Shown here in pieces: positions 30,584 through 45,884 of a DNA stretch of 64,000 nt. The stretch's first letter is position 1. Every line of letters begins with the position of its first letter. The notes under the pieces are model-generated. The model made no database searches. It saw nothing but the letters and a program-made list of their open reading frames with translations, and was not told where the DNA came from. A program made the translations under genes and the position numbers. This stretch comes from Leptospira gomenensis (GTDB taxonomy: Bacteria > Spirochaetota > Leptospiria > Leptospirales > Leptospiraceae), in NCBI RefSeq assembly GCF_004770155.1, contig NZ_RQFA01000063.1, positions 10,006 through 74,005 of the forward strand, in the 5' to 3' direction.

Positions 30584-30670
30584 ATCGTTTCTATACTGTT
30601 CGTCCTTGGCTCCGGACATTGAAATTGCTTTTTTTCTAAAAAAAGGAGAATTGGATTTTTTTTGAAAATC

Positions 30671-30686
30671 GTGTGAGTTCCCACAC
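30671..30686. repeat. GTGTGAGTTCCCACAC palindromic repeat, copy 1
   Basis: An imperfect 16-bp palindrome upstream of the TRL array. Two further copies lie within 250 bases. Similar 'GTGGGAATTCCTACA'-type sequences are abundant in Leptospira intergenic DNA in my recollection. Confidence 0.65.
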
Positions 30687-30712
30687 AATTTTTTCCTACA
30701 AAGTATTGATCC

Positions 30713-30727
30713 GTGTGAGTTCCCACA
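30713..30727. repeat. GTGTGAGTTCCCACA palindromic repeat, copy 2
   Basis: Second copy, 42 bases after the first (start to start), between the TPR gene stop and the start of the first TRL gene. Confidence 0.65.
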
Positions 30728-30761
30728 TTCTCCCGGAAAAAACGAAGAATTTCGACTTTGA

Positions 30762-32009
<1,248 letters not shown>

Positions 32010-32010
32010 G

Positions 32011-34152
<2,142 letters not shown>

Positions 34153-34184
34153 GAATTTCTAAATTAGAATGTCTTAAAATAATA

Positions 34185-34216
34185 GGCTCTCTCGTGAAAG
34201 CGGGAGGGCCTTTTTT
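34185..34216 (+). terminator. Terminator of hppA
   Basis: GGCTCTCTCG, loop TGAAAG, CGGGAGGGCC, then six T. A 10-bp stem with two G-T pairs, 33 bases beyond the hppA stop. Confidence 0.85.
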
Positions 34217-34260
34217 GTCGCTGATTGGTATTTGAGTCCGCCTCCGGATTTCTACGGACC

Positions 34261-34302
34261 GATCGTGTCGTATTTCCGACGATCCGTCCGTGAAACACAG
34301 GC
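34261..34302. repeat. Dispersed repeat, copy A (matches 63659-63700)
   Basis: GATCGTGTCGTATTTCCGACGATCCGTCCGTGAAACAC... aligns with the sequence at 63659 (GATCGTTGTCGGAATTACGACGATTCGTCCGTGATACGC...), differing at only a few positions over about 40 bases. It lies between the hppA terminator and the Cys-rich gene and is followed at 34346-34359 by GTGGTAATTCCTAC, a member of the other palindromic repeat group. No gene is supported here. Confidence 0.6.
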
Positions 34303-34388
34303 TCCCTAACTCGGGCGGGGGCCCGGTTTTTATCACGAAAAAATCGTGGTAATTCCTACAAAATCTTCCCGATATCCGGTAGTTTGAT

Positions 34389-34661
34389 TTAACGACGACT
34401 GGATGAAAAATAAATCAGACAACCTTCTTCATCCTTGCTTTTTAGCACGCACGCGTCCCTGCAATAACCGCGTTTAACGTTTCTGAAATTCGGGAATTCC
34501 TCATCACAACGCGACAAACAGGATTCGAGTTTTTTACTGCATTCTTTTTGAATCGAACGCACCTCTCGAGAGACATCGTCCTCGTCCGCTTTTGCGGAAA
34601 AAGTCGGAGAAAAAAAATATAAAAATAAAATGAGTAAATTATAATTTTTTAATTTCTTCAT
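34389..34661 (-). CDS. Small secreted six-cysteine protein
   Basis: A 90-residue protein whose ATG (34661) lies 23 bases inside the end of the Kdo transferase gene. Signal: MKKLKNYNLLILFLYFFSPTFSAKA. The mature 66 residues contain six cysteines in the order KECSKKLESCLSRCDEEF, GYCRDACVLKSKDEEGCL, probably three disulfides. No family recognised. Confidence 0.68.
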   Translation of the reverse strand: MKKLKNYNLLILFLYFFSPTFSAKADEDDVSREVRSIQKECSKKLESCLSRCDEEFPNFRNVKRGYCRDACVLKSKDEEGCLIYFSSSRR

Positions 34662-35895
34662 ACAATCTTTCCGCCGCACCGCGTCCGCTTCGAACGAAAT
34701 CCCGGTTGTGTTTTCGGACGACTTCCAACGCGGATTCCGGCCGATCGATAACATCCAAAATATCCTCCGGCTTCGAAACGACAAACAGGCCCCCCGTTTT
34801 TCGCAAGATCGTCGCCTCGGGAGAATTGGAAATGTTCGGACCCGTCATCAAAGGTAAACCGAACAGAGCAGGTTCCAGAACGTTGTGGACCCGATTGTGG
34901 ATCGCGCCTCCTACATACGCAAAATCGGCCGCCTGATATGCGAAGGCTAAAACGCCTAATACGTCAAAGACGATCGTTTGAGCGTCCATTTTTTCGTAAG
35001 GAGTGGAAGTCCAGGTCTGGTAACGGATACGGGCGTCCTGAAGAAGATGTTCGATGGAAACGATCCGGTCGGGCGAGGTTTTATGCGGAAAAATCCAGAA
35101 CGCGAGTTCGTTTAACAAATCCGGTTTTTTTTCGCGCAAAAAAGAGTAAAACGAAACGAACAAAGATTCACAAGGTTCGTAAGTGGATGCGAATAGTATG
35201 ATTTTTGAATACGGATATCCGGGGGGCGGTCGAAACTCCCGTTTGTTGTCCTCGATTTTTTTTATTACCGTATCGAAACGTGTGTCGCCCAAAACTTTAA
35301 TCGGAACTATATCAGGAACCAGGGAACGGAATGAATCGTAAAAAGTCTCATGCGAAGGATAAATGCCGTCGAGATGTCGGAAAACGGCTTTGGTCAATCG
35401 CCCCATGAACCCTTGTTTGCGACCGCCTATTACCGCCGAACCTAACACGACTTTGGTTCCGAAAGTTTTCGCGGTCAAAATCAAATTCGGCCACGTGTCC
35501 CATGCCATCAAAACCAAAACCTTCGGATGAAATTTGGAAAAGATCCAATCGTAGGAAAACGGAGTGTCGATAGGAAGGCGAAACGTTTCGTCCGCGGGAA
35601 ACGCTTCCAGCTGAGAATCTCGAACACTTTCCGAAAAAACCGACTGAAGCAGAAATGCGGACGGATTTTTTTTTCGAAACTCCAAAGCCAAGGCCTTGCA
35701 CTGATCGAGTTCGCCGACGGAAGCCGCGTGAAACCAGAATACCGTTTTGCCGTTTAGATCCGGATTTTTCGCCAGTATCCTTTTTTTATCGCGCCTTCTT
35801 TTTTGGAAAAAAATTCTTGCGGAAGGGATCAGATACGAAATCGGAACGATCCAGAAAAGAAGAAAGGTCGTCAGAAATTTATAAAGAAAAATCAT
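34639..35895 (-). CDS. waaA: 3-deoxy-D-manno-octulosonic acid (Kdo) transferase
   Basis: A 418-residue GT30 glycosyltransferase that adds Kdo from CMP-Kdo to lipid A precursor, the first step of LPS core assembly. The N-terminal membrane anchor (FLTTFLLFWIVPISYLIPSA), then FHAASVGELDQ with the general base Glu62, and the C-terminal donor domain with FASTYEPCESL, FAYVGGAIHNRVHNVLEPALFGLPLMTGPN are intact. Only six bases separate its start from the divergent HAD gene. Confidence 0.94.
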   Translation of the reverse strand: MIFLYKFLTTFLLFWIVPISYLIPSARIFFQKRRRDKKRILAKNPDLNGKTVFWFHAASVGELDQCKALALEFRKKNPSAFLLQSVFSESVRDSQLEAFPADETFRLPIDTPFSYDWIFSKFHPKVLVLMAWDTWPNLILTAKTFGTKVVLGSAVIGGRKQGFMGRLTKAVFRHLDGIYPSHETFYDSFRSLVPDIVPIKVLGDTRFDTVIKKIEDNKREFRPPPGYPYSKIILFASTYEPCESLFVSFYSFLREKKPDLLNELAFWIFPHKTSPDRIVSIEHLLQDARIRYQTWTSTPYEKMDAQTIVFDVLGVLAFAYQAADFAYVGGAIHNRVHNVLEPALFGLPLMTGPNISNSPEATILRKTGGLFVVSKPEDILDVIDRPESALEVVRKHNRDFVRSGRGAAERLYEEIKKL

Positions 35896-35901
35896 GGGTG
35901 T

Positions 35902-36522
35902 ATGAGCGGAGTTTTGTTTGCGTTCGATCTAATGGATACGTTGATCAAGGATCCGTTCCATTCTGCACTTTATAAAATCCTTTCCCGCGAATCGAGAGAA
36001 AAATTCATCCGTGCGAGGGAAAGGGAAGCCTTTATCGAATTCGAAAAGGGGAGGATCGAAGAAGAGGAGTTTTTCGAAAGATTCTACCTGCCCGAATTCC
36101 GAGGCGACCCCGATCTTCCCGATCCTAGAAAGATCAAGGAACTGATGTTCTCCAAGGTCCGCACGATTTCCGGTACGGTGGATTTGGTCAAACGTCTGAA
36201 GGCCGCCGAAAACACGCTCGTTCTCGCGAGCAACTATTCCGTTTGGCACAAGGAACTTCGGAAATTCACCGAGATGGAGGAGGTGTTTTCTCTCTTCGAC
36301 CAATTGTATTTTTCCTGCGAATTAGGAGCCCGTAAACCTGCAGAGGAATATTTTCAATGGATTCAAACGGACTTTCCTGACAAACGTTACGTCTTGATCG
36401 ACGACAACGCGTCTAACGTGGAAGCCGCGGGTTATATCGGCTGGGATACGTTTTTGTTCGACCCGAAAACTCCTTCCTCGCTCGAGGAATTCTTCAAAAC
36501 CCAGTACCCCAGTTATCTTTGA
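35902..36522 (+). CDS. HAD-superfamily hydrolase
   Basis: A 206-residue HAD protein starting at ATG 35902. Motif I is FAFDLMDTLI: nucleophile Asp9 is present, but the usual second Asp two residues on is Met11. Motif II is LVLASNYSVWH, and motif III/IV is ...GARKPAEEYFQWIQ...DKRYVLIDDNASNVEAAGYIGW. A Met in place of the acid/base Asp resembles dehalogenase/phosphonatase-like branches rather than standard phosphatases. Substrate unknown. Confidence 0.85.
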   Translation: MSGVLFAFDLMDTLIKDPFHSALYKILSRESREKFIRAREREAFIEFEKGRIEEEEFFERFYLPEFRGDPDLPDPRKIKELMFSKVRTISGTVDLVKRLKAAENTLVLASNYSVWHKELRKFTEMEEVFSLFDQLYFSCELGARKPAEEYFQWIQTDFPDKRYVLIDDNASNVEAAGYIGWDTFLFDPKTPSSLEEFFKTQYPSYL

Positions 36523-37249
36523 TTTCCGCTCCGGGATACGCGTCTTCCCGCGTATCCACCAAAATTCCCATCCGATCCAGGTAAAAAATAAATTCCCCTT
36601 TTTTCTGAAACGGTCCCGGAATCAATCGAAACGCCGCTACCTCGAACGGATATTGAAGACTCTGATTGAGCCTTATATTTCTAGGCGGAATTTCCAATTT
36701 TTTTTCGATCCGTTTCCAACCGTCGAAATTCAAATCCGAGAGTTCGATCACGATCTCCTTGGATTTGTGTTGTCGTAACACCAACTGTAGTTTCGCGTTT
36801 TGTGAGGAAGCGTTCAGCCAAAAAAAGATCCGCGTAGGAATTCCGATCGGAAGACGGATCCGTTCCTTCGGGCGAAATTCGAGTTGGGAATGTTTCGGAT
36901 CCTCGAAAAAAGTCTGAATCATCATCGACCGATAGTCGTTCGAAACGTTTAACGAAGGATACGATTCCCTTTCTTTCAGAAAAGCCTGGCTTTCCGGAAT
37001 TTGCGAATTGAATCGGATCTCGTTTAAAAAGGAAACGCCCCTGTAAATTTCCCAAGGCCTGTCCCCTTCGAACGAATCCACGAGAAAAAGATTGTATTGT
37101 TTCCATTCCCGCAATATCCTTTCGAGAATCGAAACACGGCTCATTTCGTCCCGGTCCCGTTTTACGGGAGCCGCGTAGACGGCGGAATATAAAATCAGAC
37201 CGGAAAAAAACAGTACGGACGGACGGAAAAAGGAAAACGGAGAGTTCAC
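36494..37249 (-). CDS. FlaA-family flagellar sheath-type protein
   Basis: A 251-residue exported protein (signal LFFSGLILYSAVYA). It matches the spirochaetal FlaA layout: VDSFEGDRPWEIYRG at the start of the fold, PIGIPTRIFFWLNASSQNAKLQLVLRQHKSKEIVIELSDLNFDGWKRIEKKLEIPP in the jelly-roll core, and EFIFYLDRMGILVDTRED near the end. FlaA proteins coat the endoflagellar filament; Leptospira FlaA1 and FlaA2 are normally adjacent genes, so this single copy may be a third relative. It converges with the HAD gene (29-base overlap). Confidence 0.8.
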   Translation of the reverse strand: MNSPFSFFRPSVLFFSGLILYSAVYAAPVKRDRDEMSRVSILERILREWKQYNLFLVDSFEGDRPWEIYRGVSFLNEIRFNSQIPESQAFLKERESYPSLNVSNDYRSMMIQTFFEDPKHSQLEFRPKERIRLPIGIPTRIFFWLNASSQNAKLQLVLRQHKSKEIVIELSDLNFDGWKRIEKKLEIPPRNIRLNQSLQYPFEVAAFRLIPGPFQKKGEFIFYLDRMGILVDTREDAYPGAEIKDNWGTGF

Positions 37250-37348
37250 AGGATTCTATTCGGAGAAAACGGCTTCGAAAAACAGAAGTTATCCTCTTTT
37301 CCCTCCCTTTGGAGCCGGAAAAATCCGATAGTTGAATCAGGTGTATCC

Positions 37349-38125
37349 ATGAAACGAGAACAGTTGAAAATCATTTTGTCCGGCGTTCTAATCTTATTAC
37401 TGGGATCCTTGATCGTTTACAGTTATTTATTCCGGGAAGATATTTCCAAATTCCTCAAAAAGAAGGAAAACGAGGAAACCTCCGGAAATCCGAGGACCGA
37501 CCGAGTGATCCTAAGCCCGGAATCGAATTCGGAAACATACACAAACCAAAACGAACGCACCGCGCCGCCTACGGAGGAAAAAAATTTCCCTCCACCGGAA
37601 GAACCAACGTATCCGGATTCCACACTTTCGGAAACCGCTCCTAAAAAACCGCTTCGGGAAGAATGGCCCGAAGAACAACGCAATTCCACGGAAGAAAAAA
37701 CGAAACACACGGAACGGGAATCCCGTGATCCGGATAAAATTTCGGACGGTAAGAACGCGCGACAATCGAAAACTGTTCGCGAAGAGAAACGCCTTCCCGC
37801 AAAGGGAGAATCCGATTCGTATCGGGAAAACGAAGAGCGGCCCAAACACGACCGCAACGGATCCTCCGACTACGGAAGAACCGAACACAAACGGAAATCG
37901 GGAAAATCCTTTTCCAAAGCCGGATCCAAATCCAAAAAAAGTTCCTCCGTTAAAACGGGAAAACGCATCCGTTCCCTGGAAAACCGGGTGAATCGTCTCG
38001 AAAGAAAATTAGGAATTTCTAATGTTTCAAAAAAACGAAAACGTAAGACCGGAAAACAAAACCTCGAAAAGAGGGTGGAAACGCTGGAACGAGAAATGAA
38101 ACGACTCAAAAAAGACGAAGGTTGA
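37349..38125 (+). CDS. Single-pass membrane protein with charged low-complexity linker and coiled coils
   Basis: A 258-residue protein: membrane helix 8-27 (IILSGVLILLLGSLIVYSYL), then about 160 residues dominated by E, K, R, S, P and N, and two C-terminal coiled-coil repeats (RIRSLENRVNRLERKLG and QNLEKRVETLEREMKRLKK). It precedes yggS by one base. Not recognised. Confidence 0.7.
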   Translation: MKREQLKIILSGVLILLLGSLIVYSYLFREDISKFLKKKENEETSGNPRTDRVILSPESNSETYTNQNERTAPPTEEKNFPPPEEPTYPDSTLSETAPKKPLREEWPEEQRNSTEEKTKHTERESRDPDKISDGKNARQSKTVREEKRLPAKGESDSYRENEERPKHDRNGSSDYGRTEHKRKSGKSFSKAGSKSKKSSSVKTGKRIRSLENRVNRLERKLGISNVSKKRKRKTGKQNLEKRVETLEREMKRLKKDEG

Positions 38126-38126
38126 A

Positions 38127-38795
38127 ATGGGCGTTGCGGAAAGGTATTTCAGGATCCAAGAGGAATTTCTCGCGATCAGACCGAACGACCCGCCCGTTCT
38201 CATCGCTGTATCCAAGTTTCAACCCTGGGAAAAAATCAAGGAAGCCGTGGACGGAGGTGTGATCCACTTTGGGGAAAATAGAGTCCAGGAAGGTTTGGAG
38301 AAATTCGCTCCTTGGATTCGTCTCGAACCCAATCCGTTGATCCTTCATCATATCGGTCCGGTACAAAGCGGGACCCTTCGTAAATTATTTTCCGGTTATT
38401 CCTACACACACGGTGTGGGAACGGAACGTACGATTTCCGAATTGGCGTCGCGCGCAGAGAAGGAAAAAAAGAAGATCGGTATTTTTTTACAGGCGAATCT
38501 TACGGGGGAAAGCGCCAAACACGGATTCGTAAAACGGGATCTGATTTCGATTCTCGAAAAAAAAGAATCGTTCTTTAATCCGTACTGTGTCCCGGAAGGA
38601 ATGATGACCATGGGACCTTCCGACGGTGATCCGGTCCGTACGAGGGAAGTTTTTCGGGAACTTCGTATTATCCGGGAAAATTACTTTCCGGAAGGAAAAT
38701 TATCCATGGGAATGTCCGGGGATTACAGGATCGCTCTGGAGGAAGGAAGCGATTTCGTTCGAATCGGAAGCGCAATATTCGGAGAAAGGAATTAA
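38127..38795 (+). CDS. yggS: YggS/PLPBP family pyridoxal-phosphate-binding protein
   Basis: A 222-residue alanine-racemase-fold protein without racemase activity that maintains PLP homeostasis. The PLP lysine is K30 in VLIAVSKFQ; then HFGENRVQEGLEKF, HHIGPVQSGT, LQANLTGESAKHGF and SMGMSGDYRIALEEGSDFVRIGSAIFG match the family. It is followed by proC after two bases, a common gene pair. Confidence 0.95.
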   Translation: MGVAERYFRIQEEFLAIRPNDPPVLIAVSKFQPWEKIKEAVDGGVIHFGENRVQEGLEKFAPWIRLEPNPLILHHIGPVQSGTLRKLFSGYSYTHGVGTERTISELASRAEKEKKKIGIFLQANLTGESAKHGFVKRDLISILEKKESFFNPYCVPEGMMTMGPSDGDPVRTREVFRELRIIRENYFPEGKLSMGMSGDYRIALEEGSDFVRIGSAIFGERN

Positions 38796-38797
38796 AC

Positions 38798-39571
38798 ATG
38801 AAACAAATCATCGGGATCGCAGGTTGCGGCAACATGGGAGGAGCGATTTATTCCTCCCTCAAAAAACGTTATCCGACACAGGTATTAGGATACGATCCGT
38901 ATCTTACTTCCGATCAAACGATAGAACTCGTGTCTTCCTGGGAGGAATTCTCTTCCCGAGCCGATCTAATCATAGTTTGTGTCAAACCCGGGAAAGTGAC
39001 GGAGCTCCTCCGTTCGATTTCAACTCCCAAACAAGTGATTTCCGTCGCGGCGGGGATAGGAGTCGAAACCATCCGCAAACATCTTCCCGTAGGTTCCAAA
39101 GTCGTCCGGGTTATGCCCAACTTACCGTTGTTAGTCGGAGAGGGTGCGATCGGATATTACGGAGACAAGGAGTTGTACGAAACCGTAAACGAAACTTTTT
39201 TTTCCCTCGGTCTGACTCTTCCCGTCGCTTCCGAATCCTTATTGGACGCGGTCACGGGTTTGTCCGGTTCCGGTCCCGCATACGTCTTTAAATTCATTCA
39301 GGCTTTGGCGGAAGGAGGTGTTTTGTCCGGTCTGGGATATCAGGAAGCCTTGGACTTGAGCATTCAAACCGTGATCGGAGCCGCGGAACTTTTACGAAAC
39401 GAACGCAAAAAAAATCCTCAGACACATCCGGAAGTCTGGAAAAACAAAGTTACTTCTCCCGGAGGGACCACGATCGCCGGTCTCGCCGAATTGGAACGAA
39501 GCGGTTTTTCGCACGGTGTTTTGGAAGCGGTGCGCGCCGCTTCCGTTCGTTCGAAAGAACTGGGAAGTTAG
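38798..39571 (+). CDS. proC: Pyrroline-5-carboxylate reductase
   Basis: A 257-residue NAD(P)H-dependent enzyme making proline from P5C. N-terminal Rossmann motif IAGCGNMGGAIY; ISVAAGIGVETIRKHLP; VVRVMPNLPLLVGEGA; VTGLSGSGPAYVFKFIQALAEGGV; and SPGGTTIAGLAELE at the C-terminal dimerisation helix. Same operon as yggS. Confidence 0.95.
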   Translation: MKQIIGIAGCGNMGGAIYSSLKKRYPTQVLGYDPYLTSDQTIELVSSWEEFSSRADLIIVCVKPGKVTELLRSISTPKQVISVAAGIGVETIRKHLPVGSKVVRVMPNLPLLVGEGAIGYYGDKELYETVNETFFSLGLTLPVASESLLDAVTGLSGSGPAYVFKFIQALAEGGVLSGLGYQEALDLSIQTVIGAAELLRNERKKNPQTHPEVWKNKVTSPGGTTIAGLAELERSGFSHGVLEAVRAASVRSKELGS

Positions 39572-39715
39572 ACGTCTTTGATTTAATTCCGATTTCGTCC
39601 ATTCTTGTTATAGCTTGAGAAAGGTGAAGTCGGAGTGGTTGTAGTTCTTTTTGATTAGTTTGAGTTAGAAAAGAGACTAACGTTGGAGTGCGAATTAAGA
39701 TTCCTATTCAAAATG

Positions 39716-39745
39716 AAAAAAGAAGACAAACTTTTCCCGGTCTTC
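39716..39745 (-). terminator. Putative terminator downstream of tRNA-fMet
   Basis: Minus strand: GAAGAC, 12-base loop, GTCTTC, then six T (TTTTTTCATTTT). A 6-bp stem with modest strength, about 70 bases past the tRNA 3' end. The rest of the interval 39572-39815 shows no gene. Confidence 0.55.
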
Positions 39746-39811
39746 CGTTATTAGGGAAAACAATCACTTCGGATTAAAATTTATCTTGAAAAGAAATAGG
39801 GAAGGAGTAAA

Positions 39812-41143
<1,332 letters not shown>

Positions 41144-41184
41144 AAACCTCTCTTCTTTTTCCGGAATCTGCCGATGAATACGGT

Positions 41185-41415
41185 ATGGAAAAAAATCTCC
41201 TGCTGTACCAAGTTTCTTTGACTCAAATCGAAGAAAGGGAACTCACGAAACGGATCCAAGATCGCGCCCTGGGGAAAGAAAAATTTGATTTTTCCCCGTA
41301 TTCCTGTTTTATAGAATACAAACCAGCGGACCCGGTGACAGGAATCCAATACAGGGACTGCGTGATCGATTACACACGATGTTCCAACCACAAATGTATC
41401 AAAAAGTTGCTCTGA
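41185..41415 (+). CDS. Small cysteine-containing hypothetical protein
   Basis: A 76-residue soluble protein (MEKNLLLYQVSLTQIEERE...) whose second half carries SCFIEYKPADPVTGIQYRDCVIDYTRCSNHKC, four cysteines and a His, possibly metal-binding. No good Shine-Dalgarno and no homologue recognised; its end overlaps the next start. It is kept because of codon character and the tight downstream gene. Confidence 0.55.
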   Translation: MEKNLLLYQVSLTQIEERELTKRIQDRALGKEKFDFSPYSCFIEYKPADPVTGIQYRDCVIDYTRCSNHKCIKKLL

Positions 41416-42344
41416 GGTTTTTTCTTTCTTTTACTCTTTCGTTTTTCCTCGGCTGCTCCCTTCTTCCTTCCCAGGCACGGATCACTTCCGTGTCCGGAGG
41501 AATGGAAATTCTTCTTCCGTTTCATGTCGAAAACGACCTTCGCTATGTTTATCTTTCCTTATCGGATCGGGAAAAACCCTTACGGTTTCTTTTAGACACC
41601 GGATCCCGTTACAGTCTTTTGGATGAAAGATTTTTTACCCAGAATCATCTTAAAAAAAAACTGAATCTAGTTTTTACCGGAGGGAGAGATCATTCTTATC
41701 GAAGAACGCGTACCGCGAGTTTATTCGATAAAAGTCGAATTCTGTTCCGTGATCTTACGTTTTATTCCAATTCCTTTTCCGGAAATTTGGCGTCCATAGA
41801 CGGAATTCTCGGAGTGGACGCCCTTTGGAATAAGACTTTCATTCTGGAATATCCGGATCAAATCCGTTTTTTAGAAACGAATTCCTCGACCGCAGAATGG
41901 AAAAGACAATTTTCCAGGATCGAACCTCTGCTTTTTTTTTCCGGGCTGCCCGTTCTTCAAGCGGAGATCGGTACCGGAGAAATTTTGAATTTGATTTTGG
42001 ACTCGGGTGCGGAAATCAGCCTGTTGGAAATTCGGCAAACCGTTCCCGGAAAAGTATGGAAGAGTTTTTGGAATCGGGACGCGAAGGTTTTGAACATTCT
42101 GGGACAGATTCAGGAAATCAAAACCCTCACCGTGGACCGGCTCTGCCTTCTCCGCGCCTCGGATTGTGTGGACAATCTGGAAATTCTTTCCTCCGGTCTT
42201 CCCGTGGAGTTTGCAGGAACTTCGACCGGAGTTCGAATTCAGGGAATTCTGGGAGTAAACTGGCTGAACGAACACAGAATTCTTTTGGACATGAAACGGA
42301 GTCTTATAGGTATAGTTGGGAAGGACGGCGGAGAACCGAAATGA
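41379..42344 (+). CDS. Lipoprotein with two retropepsin-like domains
   Basis: A 321-residue lipoprotein (LSFFLGC, Cys26; a second in-frame ATG at 41394 gives a shorter signal). Two aspartic-protease-like halves: FLLDTGSRYSLLD with GILGVDALWNK, and LNLILDSGAEISLLE with GILGVNWLNEH. The DTG and DSG motifs each occur once per half, so one chain may form an intramolecular active site. It would be anchored on the envelope. Its stop overlaps the mnmA start. Confidence 0.8.
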   Translation: MFQPQMYQKVALRFFLSFTLSFFLGCSLLPSQARITSVSGGMEILLPFHVENDLRYVYLSLSDREKPLRFLLDTGSRYSLLDERFFTQNHLKKKLNLVFTGGRDHSYRRTRTASLFDKSRILFRDLTFYSNSFSGNLASIDGILGVDALWNKTFILEYPDQIRFLETNSSTAEWKRQFSRIEPLLFFSGLPVLQAEIGTGEILNLILDSGAEISLLEIRQTVPGKVWKSFWNRDAKVLNILGQIQEIKTLTVDRLCLLRASDCVDNLEILSSGLPVEFAGTSTGVRIQGILGVNWLNEHRILLDMKRSLIGIVGKDGGEPK

Positions 42345-43480
42345 CGGACAAGGGCAAAATCATCGTAGCTATGAGCGGAGGCGTGGACAGCGCGGTCACC
42401 GCGGGCCTACTGATGGAAGAAGGATACGAGGTGATCGGAGTCAACCTTCGCACCTGGGAATACGAAGCCCCCGCTTGCGATACCACCAAAAAATCCTGTT
42501 GTTCCCCCGAAGACATCCGGGACGCGAGAGACGTGGGTCTTTCTCTGAAAATTCCGTTTTACGTCGTTAAGATGGAAAAGGTGTTTCAGGAGAAGGTGAT
42601 CGATCGTTTTATCGACGATTACAAACACGGTAAAACCCCCAATCCTTGTGTGGAATGTAATACCTTCGTCAAGTTCGGCGCGCTTTTCGAAAAAGCGAAG
42701 GCGCTCGGAATCGACAAAATCGCGACGGGTCATTACGCGCGAATCGCGCACAACGGAGATCGTTACGCGATCGCCAACGGAATCGATTCCGCTAAAAATC
42801 AGGCCTATTATTTATACGGACTTTCCCAAGAAAATCTTAAAAACGTAATATTCCCTTTGGGCGATATGACCAAACCGCAAGTACGGGAAATCGCAAGAAG
42901 AATGGGGCTTCCCGTCGCGGAAAAAGCGGAATCTCAGGAAATCTGTTTTATTCCGGAAAACGATTATAGAAAGTTTTTGGAGAAAAAAAACGTGGAGTTC
43001 ACTCCGGGTTTTTTCAAACTGCGCGACGGGCGAATCATCGGTAAACACAAGGGCAGGGAAAACTTCACGATCGGTCAGAGAAAAGGTTTAGGTATCGCTT
43101 GGAGAAATCCCCTCTACGTCATCGCGATCGAAGATGACGGTTCCGTAATATTAGGAGAAGAGAATGAAACCTATACCGGTTCCTTTTCCGTGATCGACGC
43201 CAACTACCAAGGTCTTTCTCCTTTGATCGAAGGAGAATCTTTGGAATGCCGCGTTCAAGTCCGTTACAGACATACTCCGATCCGCTGTAGAATCACGAAA
43301 CGGGGAGATGATCTCGTAGTTTTTCCGTTGGAGGACGTGCGCGGCGTCACCCCGGGACAATCGGCGGTGTTTTATCCTTCCGATTCCGACTACCTTTTGT
43401 TAGGCGGAATCATCCGTAAGGACAGTATTCAAATGCAGATCCGGGAACCGATCGAGTCGGCGGTTTCCGCACAAGGGTAA
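42341..43480 (+). CDS. mnmA: tRNA-specific 2-thiouridylase
   Basis: A 379-residue enzyme that thiolates U34 of tRNAs for Lys, Glu and Gln. The PP-loop SGGVDS is at 12-17; catalytic cysteines C103 (NPCVECN) and C202 (EICFIPE) are present. The ATG at 42341 overlaps the previous stop (ATGA); the frame upstream is open but is the shadow of the retropepsin gene. Confidence 0.96.
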   Translation: MTDKGKIIVAMSGGVDSAVTAGLLMEEGYEVIGVNLRTWEYEAPACDTTKKSCCSPEDIRDARDVGLSLKIPFYVVKMEKVFQEKVIDRFIDDYKHGKTPNPCVECNTFVKFGALFEKAKALGIDKIATGHYARIAHNGDRYAIANGIDSAKNQAYYLYGLSQENLKNVIFPLGDMTKPQVREIARRMGLPVAEKAESQEICFIPENDYRKFLEKKNVEFTPGFFKLRDGRIIGKHKGRENFTIGQRKGLGIAWRNPLYVIAIEDDGSVILGEENETYTGSFSVIDANYQGLSPLIEGESLECRVQVRYRHTPIRCRITKRGDDLVVFPLEDVRGVTPGQSAVFYPSDSDYLLLGGIIRKDSIQMQIREPIESAVSAQG

Positions 43481-43495
43481 CGGGGATTTTTCCTT

Positions 43496-45775
<2,280 letters not shown>

Positions 45776-45884
45776 ACGAAAAAATCGTTTTACTAACCCG
45801 ACTTTTCCGTTCCAATATGCAAACCGAAAATCGCGACCGGGTTCCTTCGAGTCCGAAAATCGGTTCTCGATTTAACTAACTATC

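Noticed and set aside
34153..34388. Open frame of 84 residues on the minus strand (34082-34336)
   Set aside because: It crosses the hppA terminator and repeat copy A, and its end lies inside the hppA gene.
38626..39291. 221-residue plus-strand frame over yggS and proC
   Set aside because: It spans both real genes in another frame and carries Arg/Ser-rich shadow composition.
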